DNA from: Selaginella moellendorffii
Lineage: Eukaryota; Streptophyta; Lycopodiopsida; Selaginellales; Selaginellaceae
Assembly: GCF_000143415.4 (NCBI RefSeq)
Contig: NW_003314279.1
Location: forward strand, 62,001-126,000
DNA: 64,000 nucleotides
Direction: 5' to 3'
Shown: positions 45,306 to 55,765 of the stretch, piece after piece
Numbering within the stretch: the first letter of the stretch is position 1
Layout of the letters: every line of letters starts with the position of its first letter
Position numbers and translations under genes: made by a program
The notes under the pieces: generated by a model
What the model saw: only the letters and a program-made list of their open reading frames with translations
Told to the model about the DNA's origin: nothing
Databases searched by the model: none

Positions 45306-45950
45306 CCAGCCTCGCTATAGTCTAGCTCACCCGGCGAAGTACAGGCCAGAGTGACGAGAATGAAGAAGACGACGACGAATGACGCCGATAAGCTTAGCTT
45401 CAATCAGCGAAATCAAGCCGCCAGCTAAGAGCAAAGCATGCAGCTCTCGAGGATAATTTGCCGGGGTGGTGGTTTGCTAGATTTATTTTTTTGGAGTGAT
45501 TGATCCGAAAGAAGAAAAATGGGAGATGGAGCAGCAGTAGTAGTAGCAGCATTGGCAGCATCAGCAGCAGCAGCAGTGGCAGCAAAACTTAGCCAGTGTC
45601 AGAACTGGGAAAGAAAAGGAATACGAAAGAGCTCTCTCTCGCTCGTCTCCTTGCGAGCTGCTGATATCCAGTCCGTGTGACCTCAAGTACTGGGACATGT
45701 CGGCATCACTAGTTACTGGATTGGTTCAGTATCATCGGCTTTGGTTTCCTGGAATGGAGTGGCTTACGGAATGGTCAGATATTCTGGGAGGAAGTGATAA
45801 GATAGAGACGGAGAGAGATGCGAGACCGACGAAGATGCCTGCTGAGCTACGCGACGAAAGGCTAAAGATCAAGTCTTTGGGAGAGAAGGACAAGACTGGA
45901 GGAAGAAAACTCGAGATTAATCATCGCTGCTATCATCTCATCATCTCAAC
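45306..45950. other. 3' flank of CLU gene with AGC/AGT repeats
   Basis: An imperfect (AGC/AGT)n stretch lies near 45530-45585. No gene is seen between the CLU stop and the convergent RING gene. Confidence 0.55.
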
Positions 45951-46841
45951 TCAGTCTGAATCAACAACGTAAGCTCGGCTATGTACACTCTGGCCGTCCT
46001 GATCGTCGGAAGCCCGCTCTCCGGCCTCCTCGACCTGAGTACTCTCCGGATCGACGACTACGACTTGCTCTAGCTGGCTCTGGTGGTGGTGGTGGTGGTG
46101 GTGATGAGCTCCAGACTGCTGCTGCTCAGGCTGGTGATGATGGCGACGGTGTTGGTGTGGCAAAGCTGCTGTGGTTTTCTCCGGACTGCCTGGAACGAGC
46201 AGTGCGTTACGACAGATTGGACACGAGGTGTGCGAGTGGAGCCACTGTTCGATGCACTTTCGGTGGAAGCCGTGGCTGCAGTGTGGGAGGATGCGAACCA
46301 TCTGGCCGTTCCGGAAGTCGCTGAGGCAGATCATGCACTCGGTCCAGCAGCCGCCGCAGCCGCTGGTGTCGCTCTCGGCCTTTTCCCGCAGCGACGATGA
46401 TCCATACCTCACCAGCTGGAACGATTTGATTATCTTTTTGGTCAGGCCCGAGGCTGGCTGCTGCTGCTGCGGCTGCGGCTGCGGCTGCTCCTCGTCGCCC
46501 AGTGCCGCGGTTTCTTCCGGCTGCTCGTGGTGAGGATTTTGGTTTTGGTTGTCGGCGCTGCTGCCATTGCATTTGATGTTGTCCCAGGGAATGGCGCAGA
46601 TGATGACGCACAGGAGGATAGCAATGAAGATCATGGTGACGTGAAGAGCCGTGAATCTCATGGGAGAGGAGGAGGAAGGAGAAGTTCTTGGGAAGGAAGC
46701 TGCGTTGATGCCATTGCCATTGCTGGCGGAGCTTGAGGCTGGAGGAGAAGGCCATGGAGGTGCCAAGTCTTCCATCACCACAGCAATGTGAGAGGATGAG
46801 GAAGGAGAAGGAGGCATGAGGAGCAGCAGTAGCAGCAACAT
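45951..46841 (-). CDS. RING-H2 ubiquitin ligase, ATL-like
   Basis: One intronless frame. From the ATG at 46841 it runs MLLLLLLLMPPSPSSSSHIA; an ATG at 46775 (MEDLAPPWPSPPASSS) has better start context and may be the true start. A single membrane helix (MRFTALHVTMIFIAILLCVI) is followed by a Gln/Pro-rich linker. Then comes a complete RING-H2 finger: ECMICLSDFRNGQMVRILP, then HCSHGFHRKCIEQWLHSH and CPICRNALLVPG, with the C3H2C3 ligands and the conserved Trp. The helix-linker-RING-H2 order is that of ATL-type E3 ligases at membranes. The tail contains a run of eight His residues and Gln repeats and ends AYVVDSD. Poly-His tracts like this are uncommon in ATLs. Substrates are unknown. Confidence 0.85.
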   Translation of the reverse strand: MLLLLLLLMPPSPSSSSHIAVVMEDLAPPWPSPPASSSASNGNGINAASFPRTSPSSSSPMRFTALHVTMIFIAILLCVIICAIPWDNIKCNGSSADNQNQNPHHEQPEETAALGDEEQPQPQPQQQQPASGLTKKIIKSFQLVRYGSSSLREKAESDTSGCGGCWTECMICLSDFRNGQMVRILPHCSHGFHRKCIEQWLHSHTSCPICRNALLVPGSPEKTTAALPHQHRRHHHQPEQQQSGAHHHHHHHHQSQLEQVVVVDPESTQVEEAGERASDDQDGQSVHSRAYVVDSD

Positions 46842-48072
46842 CCTTCTACACTCTTTTCTGGAGGAATCAAAGGAGAAAGAATAAAGAGGGAGGAGAGAGA
46901 GAGAGGTGTGGAAGTAACTTTCAAGGAAGAAGTCCCTCATGTAGTAGTAGTACCATTTTGATGATTGAAGTGATTCTTCTCCTCCTTCCTCCTCCCCTGT
47001 TGCCTTGCAAGCTTCCTCCAAAATATCCTCACAAACAATTTGATTGGGAATGAGATTTCCTGGGAGGAGCTCCAGGAACAAAAATTTGTCACCTGGAAAA
47101 CGAGCTAACCTTCTCCAAGATCCCAACAACACAAAAACAAAGACACACCCCCACCACCACCACAGTTTACAATCAAACCAGAAAAACTTGTCTTCTCTGT
47201 TCTCCCATAGCCAGACCCTCTTCCTTCTCTCCCTCCCTCCCTCACAATCTCCCTTGCCTTGCAGAAAGAGAGCATTTACATTTACTATGGTTCAACTACC
47301 TCTGCAAAGAGAAAGAAAGAGAGGGACAGAGAAATGAGAGAAATTCTGGATACTTGTGATTCAATTCATCTCCTTGATCCTAGGACCACAGGAGACTAAA
47401 TCGCTCCAGTCCCCTTCTCTTCTTCCACTGCTCATCCCTTCAAATCAGAAAGAGAGAGAGCTCCTTTCAGATGTGAAGCGCGTTTTGGCTTTGACACACA
47501 CTCTTCTTCCCCTCTTTGTTGCGTAGCTGTAGCCTGTAAGTAATGCCCGGGCTCTCTGGATCTCGAGTGCGCGCGCGTGTCTAAACGTCGGTGTGTGCGT
47601 ACATTGTAGTTGAGGGAAGAGAAGTTTGCGAAACTCCCCTGGCCACTTAAATTCTCCACACTCTCCACAGGTCCCCTTCCATGGGATTAAAGAAAGCATA
47701 GACTAACCAAACCACGTTTCCTCTAGCATCTGCCTCGCAAAGATCACTGCTTCTCCACCACCAAAAGAAAGAGAGTGCCATCAATCTCCAATCCCTCTTT
47801 CACATTTACGTGAGAGCCCACCATTGCGGGCCTAGGAACGTAGCTCCTGACCCTTGAGAGTGACACAAAGAACACACAAACAAATAGAATTTTGTGCTCT
47901 CTCTCTCACACACACATAGATCAGTGTTTTGGGGCCAGAGGTAATAAGCGTGAAGAGAAGGTGGCGGCTTTGATTTTGTGAATCAGTGCGTGAGTAAAAG
48001 AGAAGAGTGAAGAATCATGTGCATTTTCCTGGGAACGGCAACTGGTGTATTGAATCTCTTGAAAGCGAAAGA

Positions 48073-48150
<78 letters not shown>

Positions 48151-49138
48151 GAGATTACTCAGAAGTGGAGGCCAGAAGGGACTGGGAGAGGAAGACTTTG
48201 AGTCCATTGGCAAGGCCGTAAATGAGACGTTAAGACGCGCTCAAATATCTGGCGATTCATCTCTACATGTGGTCTCGCCATGGATCGCGACAGTGATCTC
48301 GGAACTGCAAGCTTCTGGACCTTCGCATTTGTTTATCTATCGTCAACCGACGAGAGATACAGGGGAAAAAAGAAGGGGAAGAAAAGGAAACAAGGAAATA
48401 GATTGTCCACCAGCGACGATCATGGGTGTAATATATAAGCGTTTCTTGTCTCATCTCTCACCTGGGGGGTTTTTTGGGGAAATCTCCAAATCATTCACGC
48501 CATTTGCAACGTTGCAGCGTGACAGGCACAGCCACAAACAGATGGTGATATCGCTTCACCCCACGGAGCAAAAGTGCTACAAGGGACCCTCCCGGAAGAA
48601 GTGACCATTTGAAGTTTTTCTCTCCGTATTTTCGCTTTCTCGTTTTTCGGACAGTTTCGGGGGCCAAGAGCAACGTAGCCAAGCCAAATTCTTCGAGATA
48701 TAAAGCGAAAAAAGAATAAAGAATATAGCTCGTGGAACAGTGATTGACTCCCCACAAATGCTTGTTTCTCCACGCCAAAGCATCTTTCCATCCTGTTCGT
48801 ATTGCCTTCTTATAATAATTCTTTTTATCGCCTGTCAGGTGCGCTTTGTGGGCGTACGAATCTAAGCCCGCGCAACGCACCAGCAACAAGAACAAGAGCC
48901 CACACAGAAGCAACACGAGAAACAACCAAAAGTTCTTCCTCGCGATCATGAGGCCTCGTTTCGGGTTTAAGATAGGGAAAAAGCCACGAACAAGATCTAG
49001 GGAGGAGAGTGGAAAAAGATTTAGAATGACATCGACAAACACCTCTTCCAAAACCCCAGTGCCTTAGTTTTGGAACTGGACAACCTGTTCAAGCAAAGAC
49101 TAGATCGAAAACAACCAAGAAAAACTTTGCTGTCTTAC
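46842..49138. other. Upstream region of RING gene and LTP 3' side
   Basis: About 2.3 kb, largely low complexity (CT/GA-rich 47180-47460, dinucleotide repeat 48075-48147). A 186-codon frame without stops occupies 48491-49051 on the minus strand. It contains one hydrophobic stretch (NFWLFLVLLLCGLLFLLLV) but no known motif. It could be a downstream exon of the lipid-transfer gene or chance. Confidence 0.4.
48075..48147. repeat. Compound (TG)n(AG)n microsatellite
   Basis: About 21 TG units followed directly by about 15 AG units. It sits in the non-coding gap downstream of the lipid-transfer gene. Confidence 0.95.
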
Positions 49139-49421
49139 CGGCACAAGTAGTTCCAGAGGGAACGTTGATCCCACACTCGAGGGGCAGGACGAGCGCCTTT
49201 CCAACTGAGAGGCCGGCCTTGGGCGTCTCGGGCCCTGAGACGGCCTGGCAGAGGCAAACTTGGGAGATTTTGGAGATGGAGTCGCAGCAAGCAGGGGTGG
49301 GAGCCCTGTGGCCTTGATCGCGGGAATGCAAGGCTGTATCCGCCAAGAAGCAGTAGCCATTCCCCATTTCCACCATGGTCAGCGCCGCAAACACCACCAG
49401 AAGCACCACCACCTTCGCCAT
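49139..49421 (-). CDS. Non-specific lipid-transfer-like protein, first exon
   Basis: From ATG 49421 the exon gives a signal peptide (MAKVVVLLVVFAALTMVEMG) and an LTP/2S-albumin-like cysteine core: YCFLADT, PACCDSISKISQVCLC, and LPLECGINVPSGTTC. The CC and CxC pairs and the final C…C spacing are those of the eight-cysteine fold of secreted lipid carriers. Only seven cysteines are seen; one of the first pair is missing. The exon ends at a good GT donor (CCG|GTAAGA, 49138). The next exon is uncertain. Joining to an acceptor about 54 bp on gives GCPVPKLR, which adds a cysteine; another acceptor leads into the 186-codon frame at 48491-49051. The 3' end of the gene is therefore not defined here. 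Confidence 0.65.
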
Positions 49422-50412
49422 TCCTGTTCTTGGGCTGACGATCCCAAAAGCTTGGAAATCTCCCAAACTAGTATAGATGATCCCTGGCTTGGATCGCTCG
49501 ATTGGATTTGTTTTAAAATCCTGGAGCGCTGTGGAGGAACGATCGCGCTGTGGAATTATAGCTGGGGATACATGATCTTCTGCCACCCACACTAAGCCTG
49601 TGGAGCGAGCGCGTTACGAGCGTGAAATCGCGCCTTCTTTGTCCCGATTCGCGGGCTTTTCAAACTTTTAAATAGCTTAAATTAGGGTTTAATGTAGAGC
49701 TTTGTTTGGCGCGGCGATGTGGAGGAGGAATCCATGGCCCGAGAACAAGGGCTTGAGGAAGGGGCTGGCTCGCGAGCACAGCGCCCTCATCCTCTTGAGG
49801 ATCCGGCTAGGGAAGAGAGGAGGAATCGCCACACTGAATCGCTTGACTCGCAAATTCCGCCTGCTCACTCTGATGTGTTGGTACGAAGAGCGCGAGATTC
49901 TCCTCTGCTGCTGCCGCTGGCTGCTACCGGCGCTGCCCGGGAAAACGCGAGCCCAAATCTTCCTCGTCACCGGCATAATTGCCGCTGCTGAGCTGCTGCT
50001 GCTGCTGCTACCACTTACGGAATTGAATGGTGGTGAAATGTATCCTTAGCTCCAACCAAGACGCTTGAATGTGACCCTGCTCCTGCCGAAGAACTCACCG
50101 CAATTGAGAGCCCAGCACGAGATTGCGACTTGCACTTGCTTGCTGGATTCGTGAGAGGCAAGGCGTCGAGATCGGTGCTGCCCGAGGGAAGAATAAGAGG
50201 CAGCGTGACCGCGATCGGCAACGAATGCTGCATCCATAAAAACAGAGCACCATCAATGTGATGGATTGACCCCGCTGACCAAACCAAAGAACTTTGAGCT
50301 ACCTCTCTTTTGCAGACTTTATGTCTCCCGGGCCTTCACGCGGCTTGCACCGATTTTAAGAGGTGGTGGTCGACCCGGAATCAATGATCTTCCACCACCG
50401 CGGATCAACGCC
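49422..50412. other. Region upstream of PPR gene, possible 5' exons
   Basis: Two competing frames start at ATG 49717 (basic, MWRRNPWPENKGLRKGLARE) and ATG 49734 (MAREQGLEEGAGSRAQRPHP). The second shares its frame with an open block at 50043-50257 (TLECDPAPAEELTAIESPAR, DCDLHLLAGFVRGKAS). That block can splice in phase through a 58-bp GT-AG interval (50258-50315) into the open frame above the PPR ATG. I do not call a gene, but 5' exons are possible. Confidence 0.3.
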
Positions 50413-52929
50413 ATGTCCTTTTCACAGCTACCAAGCATTGACTCCAGGAGCCTGCCTTTTAGAACTCGCAGGCTCCTTGCCGGAGAGTCGCGGCCGGATG
50501 GTGTCGAGCATGGCGACGATCAGCTGGAGAGCTTCATCCGGGTGGTGAGATCCTGCACCAGTTCCAAGAACCTGGATGAGGGCCGACGGATCCATCTGAG
50601 GATAGCGAGGAGCGAGCACAGGAGTAACAGGTACCTTGCGAATTTGCTGATCGAGATGTATGGCAAGTGTGGCCGCATTGCCGACGCTGCCAAGGTCTTT
50701 GATCGGATCCAGGAGCCCAATGTCTTCTCGTGGAACATCATGTTTGGAGCGTATGCCCAAAATGGGCATATCGAGGAGATGAAAGAGCTGTTTGATCGGA
50801 TGCCCGAGAGGGATGAGGTTGCCTGGAACGCCATCGTCTCGGCCTACGCTCAAAACGACGACCTGGAGAAGGCAAAGGAGATGTATGAGATGATGCCAAG
50901 AGCAACGGTAGTGGCGACAAATACCTTGATCGTGGCCAATGCAAGGAATGGCGATCTCGCGGAGGCCGATCGACTCTTCCAGGGACTGGGCCGGAAGAAG
51001 AACATCGTTTCTTGGACTGCGATGATCACGGCCTATGCTCAGGCAGGCCTGGCACTCAAGGCCAAGGCGATTTTTGACTCGATGGATGCCCGATGCAAGG
51101 ATTCCCTGGCCTGGAACGCGATGATCCAGGCGTACTCCCAGACCGGCCATTTCCAAGAAGCGATGGAGCTGCTGGAGAGAATGCCGCACAAGGATGCCGC
51201 TTCTAGCACGATCCTCATCGCGGCACTCGCGCAGCAGGGATTCTTGAAAGAGGCCATGGATCTGTTCGAAAGAATGCCGGATCCCAAGAATATGGTTGCC
51301 GCCACGGCCTTGCTCCGCGCATCTGACCTGGGGCAAGCGGAGCTGATCTACCACAGCATGCCGGAGCGCGATCTCGTTGCCGAGAACGCGATGCTCCAAT
51401 CTTACTGCGAGAATGGGTGCCTGGAGGATGCCAAGAACTTCTTCCACCAAATGCCGGAGCGAAATATCTTCTCCTGGAGCTCCATCGTCTCTGCGCTCGC
51501 CCTAAACGGCCATCTCCAAGAATCCACTCGCTTGCTAAAGAAAATGCCCGAGATGAGCCTCGTGGCGTGTACGGCGTTGATCACTGCGTACGGCCAGTCC
51601 GGTGACGTGGACGCCGCGTGGCGGATATTCGACGAGATGCCCTGCCACAGCTTGGTGTCGTGGACGGCCCTGATCGCAGCCTGCGGAAGAAACGGTCATC
51701 TGGAGGAATCAAAGCGAATCTTCGACGCAATGCCGTACCGCAACCTAGTGACGTGGAACGCCGTCATGGCAGCATACGGACAGAATATGCTTATAGACGC
51801 CGCGAAAGCCGCTTTCGATGCGATGCCGGAGTGGAACATTCCGTCGTGCGTCACGCTGCTGGCGGCATATTCTGACAGGGGGAATCTGGAAGATGCTACG
51901 CGGATATTCGCCTCCATGCCCGAGGTGAACGCCATGGCGTCCACCGCGATGCTCTCCGCGCTCGCGGCAAATGGCCGGCTGGACGAGGCGAAGGATATCT
52001 TCGAGAGCATTCCAATCCGGGGACTCGCGACCTGGAACGCGATGATCACTGGATTCGTCCAGGCCGGGGATCTCGCCAGTGCGCGATCTCTGTTCGATCG
52101 AATGCCCGAGAGGGATCTCATATCCTGGAGCGTTATGATCGCAGGCTACACCGAGAGTGGGGGTACACACGCGGAAGCCGTGAGCCTGTTCGATTCGATG
52201 CCCGTCCGCGACACAATCTCTGGAAACGCGCTCATCGCCGGCTACGCTTCGCAAGGGGATTTGGAGTCCGCCACCGCGATCTTCAACCGGATGCCGCAGC
52301 ACAGCGCGATCTCCTGGGCAACGCTGATCAAATCTTATGCCCAGGCCTGGCATCTGGATCTCGCCGACGCAATGCTGCGCGAAATCCCCTACCCTAATCT
52401 CTTCGTCTGGAACGCAGTGATCGTGACATATGCCCAATGTATGAAGCTCAACAGGGTAAAGCAGGTGTTCGATTCCATGGACGAGCGCAATGCAGTGACG
52501 TGGAATACCACGCTAGCAGCACATGCCCACAATGGGCATATTCTCCAAGCCGAGGCTCTCTTTAAAACCATGCCAGAGCCAACGTCGGTATCTTACAACG
52601 CAATGCTTAGCGGCTACTCGCAGTTTGGAGAATGGAGAGACGTAGCATTGACGCTGGAAGCTATGAGCTTAAGTGGTTTCCAACCAGACGAGGTAGCTCT
52701 CACGAGTGTTCTTTCATCTTGCAGCCATGAAGGCTCGATCGAAAAGAGCCGCAAGTATTTCTCGTCCGTGGTGGCGGACTATGGCCTAGATTATCTCCCT
52801 GAGCATTTCTTCGCGATGGTGGATGTCTTTGAGCGTGCTAGTCAGGCTAGGATGGCTCGAGAGCTTAGCAGCTGCCTGACTCACAAGGAACCTGTGAGAA
52901 ACATTTCCTGGAGCATGCTAAACTTGTGA
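50413..52929 (+). CDS. PPR protein, long S-repeat array
   Basis: An uninterrupted frame of 838 residues from ATG 50413, the largest PPR here. After a short leader (SFSQLPSIDSRSLPFRTRRL) come P/L motifs (FIRVVRSCTSSKNLDEGRRI, LANLLIEMYGKCGRIADAAK). About 20 consecutive short S-type repeats follow (LFDRMPERDEVAWNAIVSAY, IFDAMPYRNLVTWNAVMAAY, LFDRMPERDLISWSVMIAGY). The C-terminal part has one L repeat (LTLEAMSLSGFQPDEVALTS) and ends at SWSMLNL with no clear E motif. Long unbroken S arrays should bind a correspondingly long organellar RNA. The open frame extends upstream of the ATG to a TTG at 50266, and a plausible splice acceptor (50315) lies inside that extension, so the start may be further 5'. 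Confidence 0.92.
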   Translation: MSFSQLPSIDSRSLPFRTRRLLAGESRPDGVEHGDDQLESFIRVVRSCTSSKNLDEGRRIHLRIARSEHRSNRYLANLLIEMYGKCGRIADAAKVFDRIQEPNVFSWNIMFGAYAQNGHIEEMKELFDRMPERDEVAWNAIVSAYAQNDDLEKAKEMYEMMPRATVVATNTLIVANARNGDLAEADRLFQGLGRKKNIVSWTAMITAYAQAGLALKAKAIFDSMDARCKDSLAWNAMIQAYSQTGHFQEAMELLERMPHKDAASSTILIAALAQQGFLKEAMDLFERMPDPKNMVAATALLRASDLGQAELIYHSMPERDLVAENAMLQSYCENGCLEDAKNFFHQMPERNIFSWSSIVSALALNGHLQESTRLLKKMPEMSLVACTALITAYGQSGDVDAAWRIFDEMPCHSLVSWTALIAACGRNGHLEESKRIFDAMPYRNLVTWNAVMAAYGQNMLIDAAKAAFDAMPEWNIPSCVTLLAAYSDRGNLEDATRIFASMPEVNAMASTAMLSALAANGRLDEAKDIFESIPIRGLATWNAMITGFVQAGDLASARSLFDRMPERDLISWSVMIAGYTESGGTHAEAVSLFDSMPVRDTISGNALIAGYASQGDLESATAIFNRMPQHSAISWATLIKSYAQAWHLDLADAMLREIPYPNLFVWNAVIVTYAQCMKLNRVKQVFDSMDERNAVTWNTTLAAHAHNGHILQAEALFKTMPEPTSVSYNAMLSGYSQFGEWRDVALTLEAMSLSGFQPDEVALTSVLSSCSHEGSIEKSRKYFSSVVADYGLDYLPEHFFAMVDVFERASQARMARELSSCLTHKEPVRNISWSMLNL

Positions 52930-52977
52930 GAGCTCAGCGAAGGAGATTTAGCTGTCAATAGTTTTTGGAGTCGCGGT

Positions 52978-54714
52978 TTACACTGTGCAGCATAGCTTGG
53001 AATCGATGGAAGCCAAACAGATGCCGAAAGCTTGAAATCCTGTCAATGGAAATCTGGAAACCACGGGAGTGTTACAATCGTCCAGCCATGTCAAGCATGC
53101 TTACCGGTATTCCATGACATAGGTGGACTTGCTTAGCTTCCCAAGTAGCAAAACAGCTTGCTTACCTTGGTCCTGTATCAGCAAAAAACAAAACTGTCAA
53201 TTTTCCGGAGAAAAGGAGATTTTTTGGGTACCTCAACTGTCAGCTGAAAGTTTTTAACCGAGGTCTTGATCTTGGCGCCCATTTTTGACGACTCACGAAA
53301 GTCGAGTTCATATCTTTTTAAAATATTGTTGTAACAAGGTGTTTTAGATACGAGCTCCTTGACATTGCTCATGTTTTCCTCCCAGTCCTTTCCTAAACCG
53401 AAATTAAACTGCGAGTTCCCGGAACATATGAATATCGAAAGAACAACAAAACACTAAGACTGCGTTTTACCTGAATACTAGAACCATTTGTTTGAATCGA
53501 CTGATACTTCGGGATAAAAGCCTTCAATTTTCTGGAGTCGCCTGTGAGCGTCGTGACTGTCGGCTCGAACCTTCATAAAGAAAGCCAAAGAAACAAGCAC
53601 TAGCTGTCAATCAAATGGATGTCATTTAAGCTACAAAACGCTCACGTCACAACGCCCTGAAGCACCTTCTGTCGAGCACTTAAAAAATCCCCCTGCAGCC
53701 ATGGATATAAAAATACAACAAGCTTCAAACGAAAAGGCAACCAGAGTAAAGCAAAAGAAGGCTCCAATACCTGTTCCCAAAGTTGGTACCGCGATCCAAC
53801 AAGGTTCGCTCCCAGGTTTCCCAAATATCCTTCGTCTTGCGACTGTAGCACCGTTCCGATGGTGCTTTGAGCGATCAAAAACTCCGAGCGCCCGACCCGT
53901 CGTCTGTGACGAGCAACAGCTAGCAAACGATCCTGTCGACCTTGGCCCTCCTGACAACAAGACTTTCAGCCACTAACTCGAAGAAAACCGAGCAGATTTT
54001 CGCTTACATCTGTGTAGAGCGAGTAAACCGAGGGACCATCTCGATGCTCTCGAACAATGTAGCATCGACACTTCCCCACATCCACAGGCAAAGGCTTGAG
54101 GAGCAAAACTCTGCCGAAAACGAAAGAAAAGAGAAGCCTTTCAAGAGAAGTCTCGAACAAAGCACGATAAATAGAGGAAAAGGAAAGAACCTGTTGCCAA
54201 GAGTCGACCACGCAGACGCAGGAGCAGCTTCTTCGTCCCAGACATAAAGCCGGTGATTTGGAGTGGCACAAAACAGCGGAGTCTCGCCTGAAAGCTCGCC
54301 AGACTTGTTCTTGTCGCTCGAGCTCACATCCCCGGCATTGTTGCTCCTGTTGTGCTTCTTGGACGCGCTCAAGGGGCCCCGGTTGAGCTCGCAAAGTGGC
54401 TCCGACTTGGAGACGATGGAATCGAAGGAATGGTGCCTCTGGCTTCGACTCTTGCGCAGCGCTGGAGAGGACGAAGAACGGAAGGCATTCTCCTTGAGAA
54501 CGTCGATAACATCGCACTGCACCGAGGAGCTGTGGCAAAGGTGCATTGGAAGAGCCGAGCCACCACCGCCACCGCAGTCGATGAGGACTCCATGGCCGCC
54601 AGACGATTTGGAAGACTTCTCCTTGTCTAGAGAGCCACCGAGAGGATTCAAGAAGGACTTGAAGGACTGGTGGCTGGAGGATTTCTTGAGCTTGCTGCTA
54701 CCGCTGCTGGACAT
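52978..54714 (-). CDS. Tubby-like protein, TLP8 type (no F-box)
   Basis: Six or seven exons from ATG 54714. The N-terminus is Ser/Lys-rich (MSSSGSSKLKKSSSHQSFKS) with no F-box. The tubby domain begins LYVWDEEAAPASAWSTLGNR and continues LPVDVGKCRCYIVREH, SVYSLYTDEGQGRQDRLLAV, EGYLGNLGANLVGSRYQLWE, YELDFRESSKMGAKIKTSVK and NFQLTVE. It ends EYRFPLTGFQAFGICLASID then SKLCCTV before TAA 52978-52980. The VWD/EAAPAS block and the identical SIDSKLCCTV tail match Arabidopsis TLP8, the divergent plant tubby protein that lacks an F-box and the full phosphoinositide-binding set. Tubby domains bind membrane phosphoinositides or DNA; the role of TLP8 is poorly known. The stop lies 48 bp from the convergent PPR stop. 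Confidence 0.9.
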
Positions 54715-55555
54715 TATCCTCCTCCTCCAGCAGCAAAGTCGCTGGAAGATGGGTCGGAGCAGCAGCTGCCAGGCACTGGATTTCTCCAGCCCAAACACTT
54801 CAGCAAAGGAACTTCCACTGGAGAAAAAGATAGAAATTAAAGAGCAAGCTCACCTGGTGCGATAAGTTTGCCGAGTGGATCGTCAGTAGTCCCATAGTGG
54901 TGGTGGTGATGTTGTCTCCCCGTGGTCCATGCCAGAGAGCTTTTTCGATCTAGCTCAGTTTCTCGCTGCTTGTCACCACGTTGAGATCTGGCACAAGCAT
55001 TAGATGATGTAAGGCCGTGAAGTCATTGAATTTTCCACATATACCATGAATGAGATAGCGCGCAAGAGGTCTGCCTGCGAGTGTTCTTCCCTATTTCTTT
55101 CTGAGAGACAGTGACCTTGGACCGCGCCTGGACACCGCTGATCGACGAGAGAAAGGCTGTGGCATTCGGTTACCTTGTCGCGTCATCCATTAATCCTCAG
55201 ATGCTAAGAAGAGCGCTTAAATCAATCTATGCGTACTGGAAGAAACCTCGTGATCGTCACAGGAAGTGGAAGAATGTAGCTAGCCAAGAGATCCAGCAGC
55301 CGTGGAGAGGACGAATTTACCCCCACAATCCAAGAACCCTAAAAATACAGGGGATTTGGGAGCTTGGGATTTGGACTTTTTGCCGGGCTTGAGAGTATTT
55401 GAAATTTACGTCTGACAAAGAAAAGCTTTTGCTTTCACTCATCGTTATTTGGAAAACGGTTGATTTCGAAGAAGACGTCAAGGGCTTTGGCATTTACTAA
55501 TGCAATAAGATTTTACCCCTCTGACATCCTGTCAACGGTTAAAAAGATAAGGTAA
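54715..55555. other. Upstream region of TLP8-type gene
   Basis: About 840 bp divergent to the tRNA/ZDP side. There are short chance frames only, and no recognisable gene. Confidence 0.5.
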
Positions 55556-55635
55556 GTTTCAAATTTGAGTTTCCATTGCCGGGATTTGAACCCTGGTTTC
55601 AAATTTGAGTTTCCATTGCCGGGATTTGAACCCGG
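55556..55635. repeat. 40-bp tandem duplication of tRNA 3' end
   Basis: Two adjacent 40-bp units, 55556-55595 and 55596-55635, differ only in their last bases. Each contains the T-arm and 3' acceptor strand of the tRNA-Glu plus its 3' flank (on the minus strand GGTTCAAATCCCGGCAATGG). Confidence 0.92.
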
Positions 55636-55684
55636 GTCACCTGGGTGAAAGCCAGATATCCTGACCGGACTAGACGACAATGGA
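55612..55684 (-). tRNA. tRNA-Glu (anticodon UUC)
   Basis: Read on the minus strand, 73 nt fold as a standard cloverleaf. The acceptor pair is TCCATTG/CAATGGA, the anticodon arm is TCTGG-CTTTCAC-CCAGG with anticodon TTC, and the T arm is CCGGG-TTCAAAT-CCCGG (B box). The sequence closely resembles nuclear plant tRNA-Glu. Directly 3' of it lies a second copy of the T-arm half, and the first T-run terminator (TTTTT at 55541-55545) comes only after that copy. Confidence 0.9.
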
Positions 55685-55765
55685 TTTGTACTTATGAGAG
55701 ATTTCTTATGGTTGATAGAGGTGATTCCATATAGGAGCCCTAATGTGTTTGGGGGGCGCGAAGCT

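Noticed and set aside
51450-52437. Minus-strand frames of 230-340 codons opposite the 50.4-kb PPR gene
   Set aside because: Periodic content mirrors the PPR repeats on the plus strand; no independent evidence.
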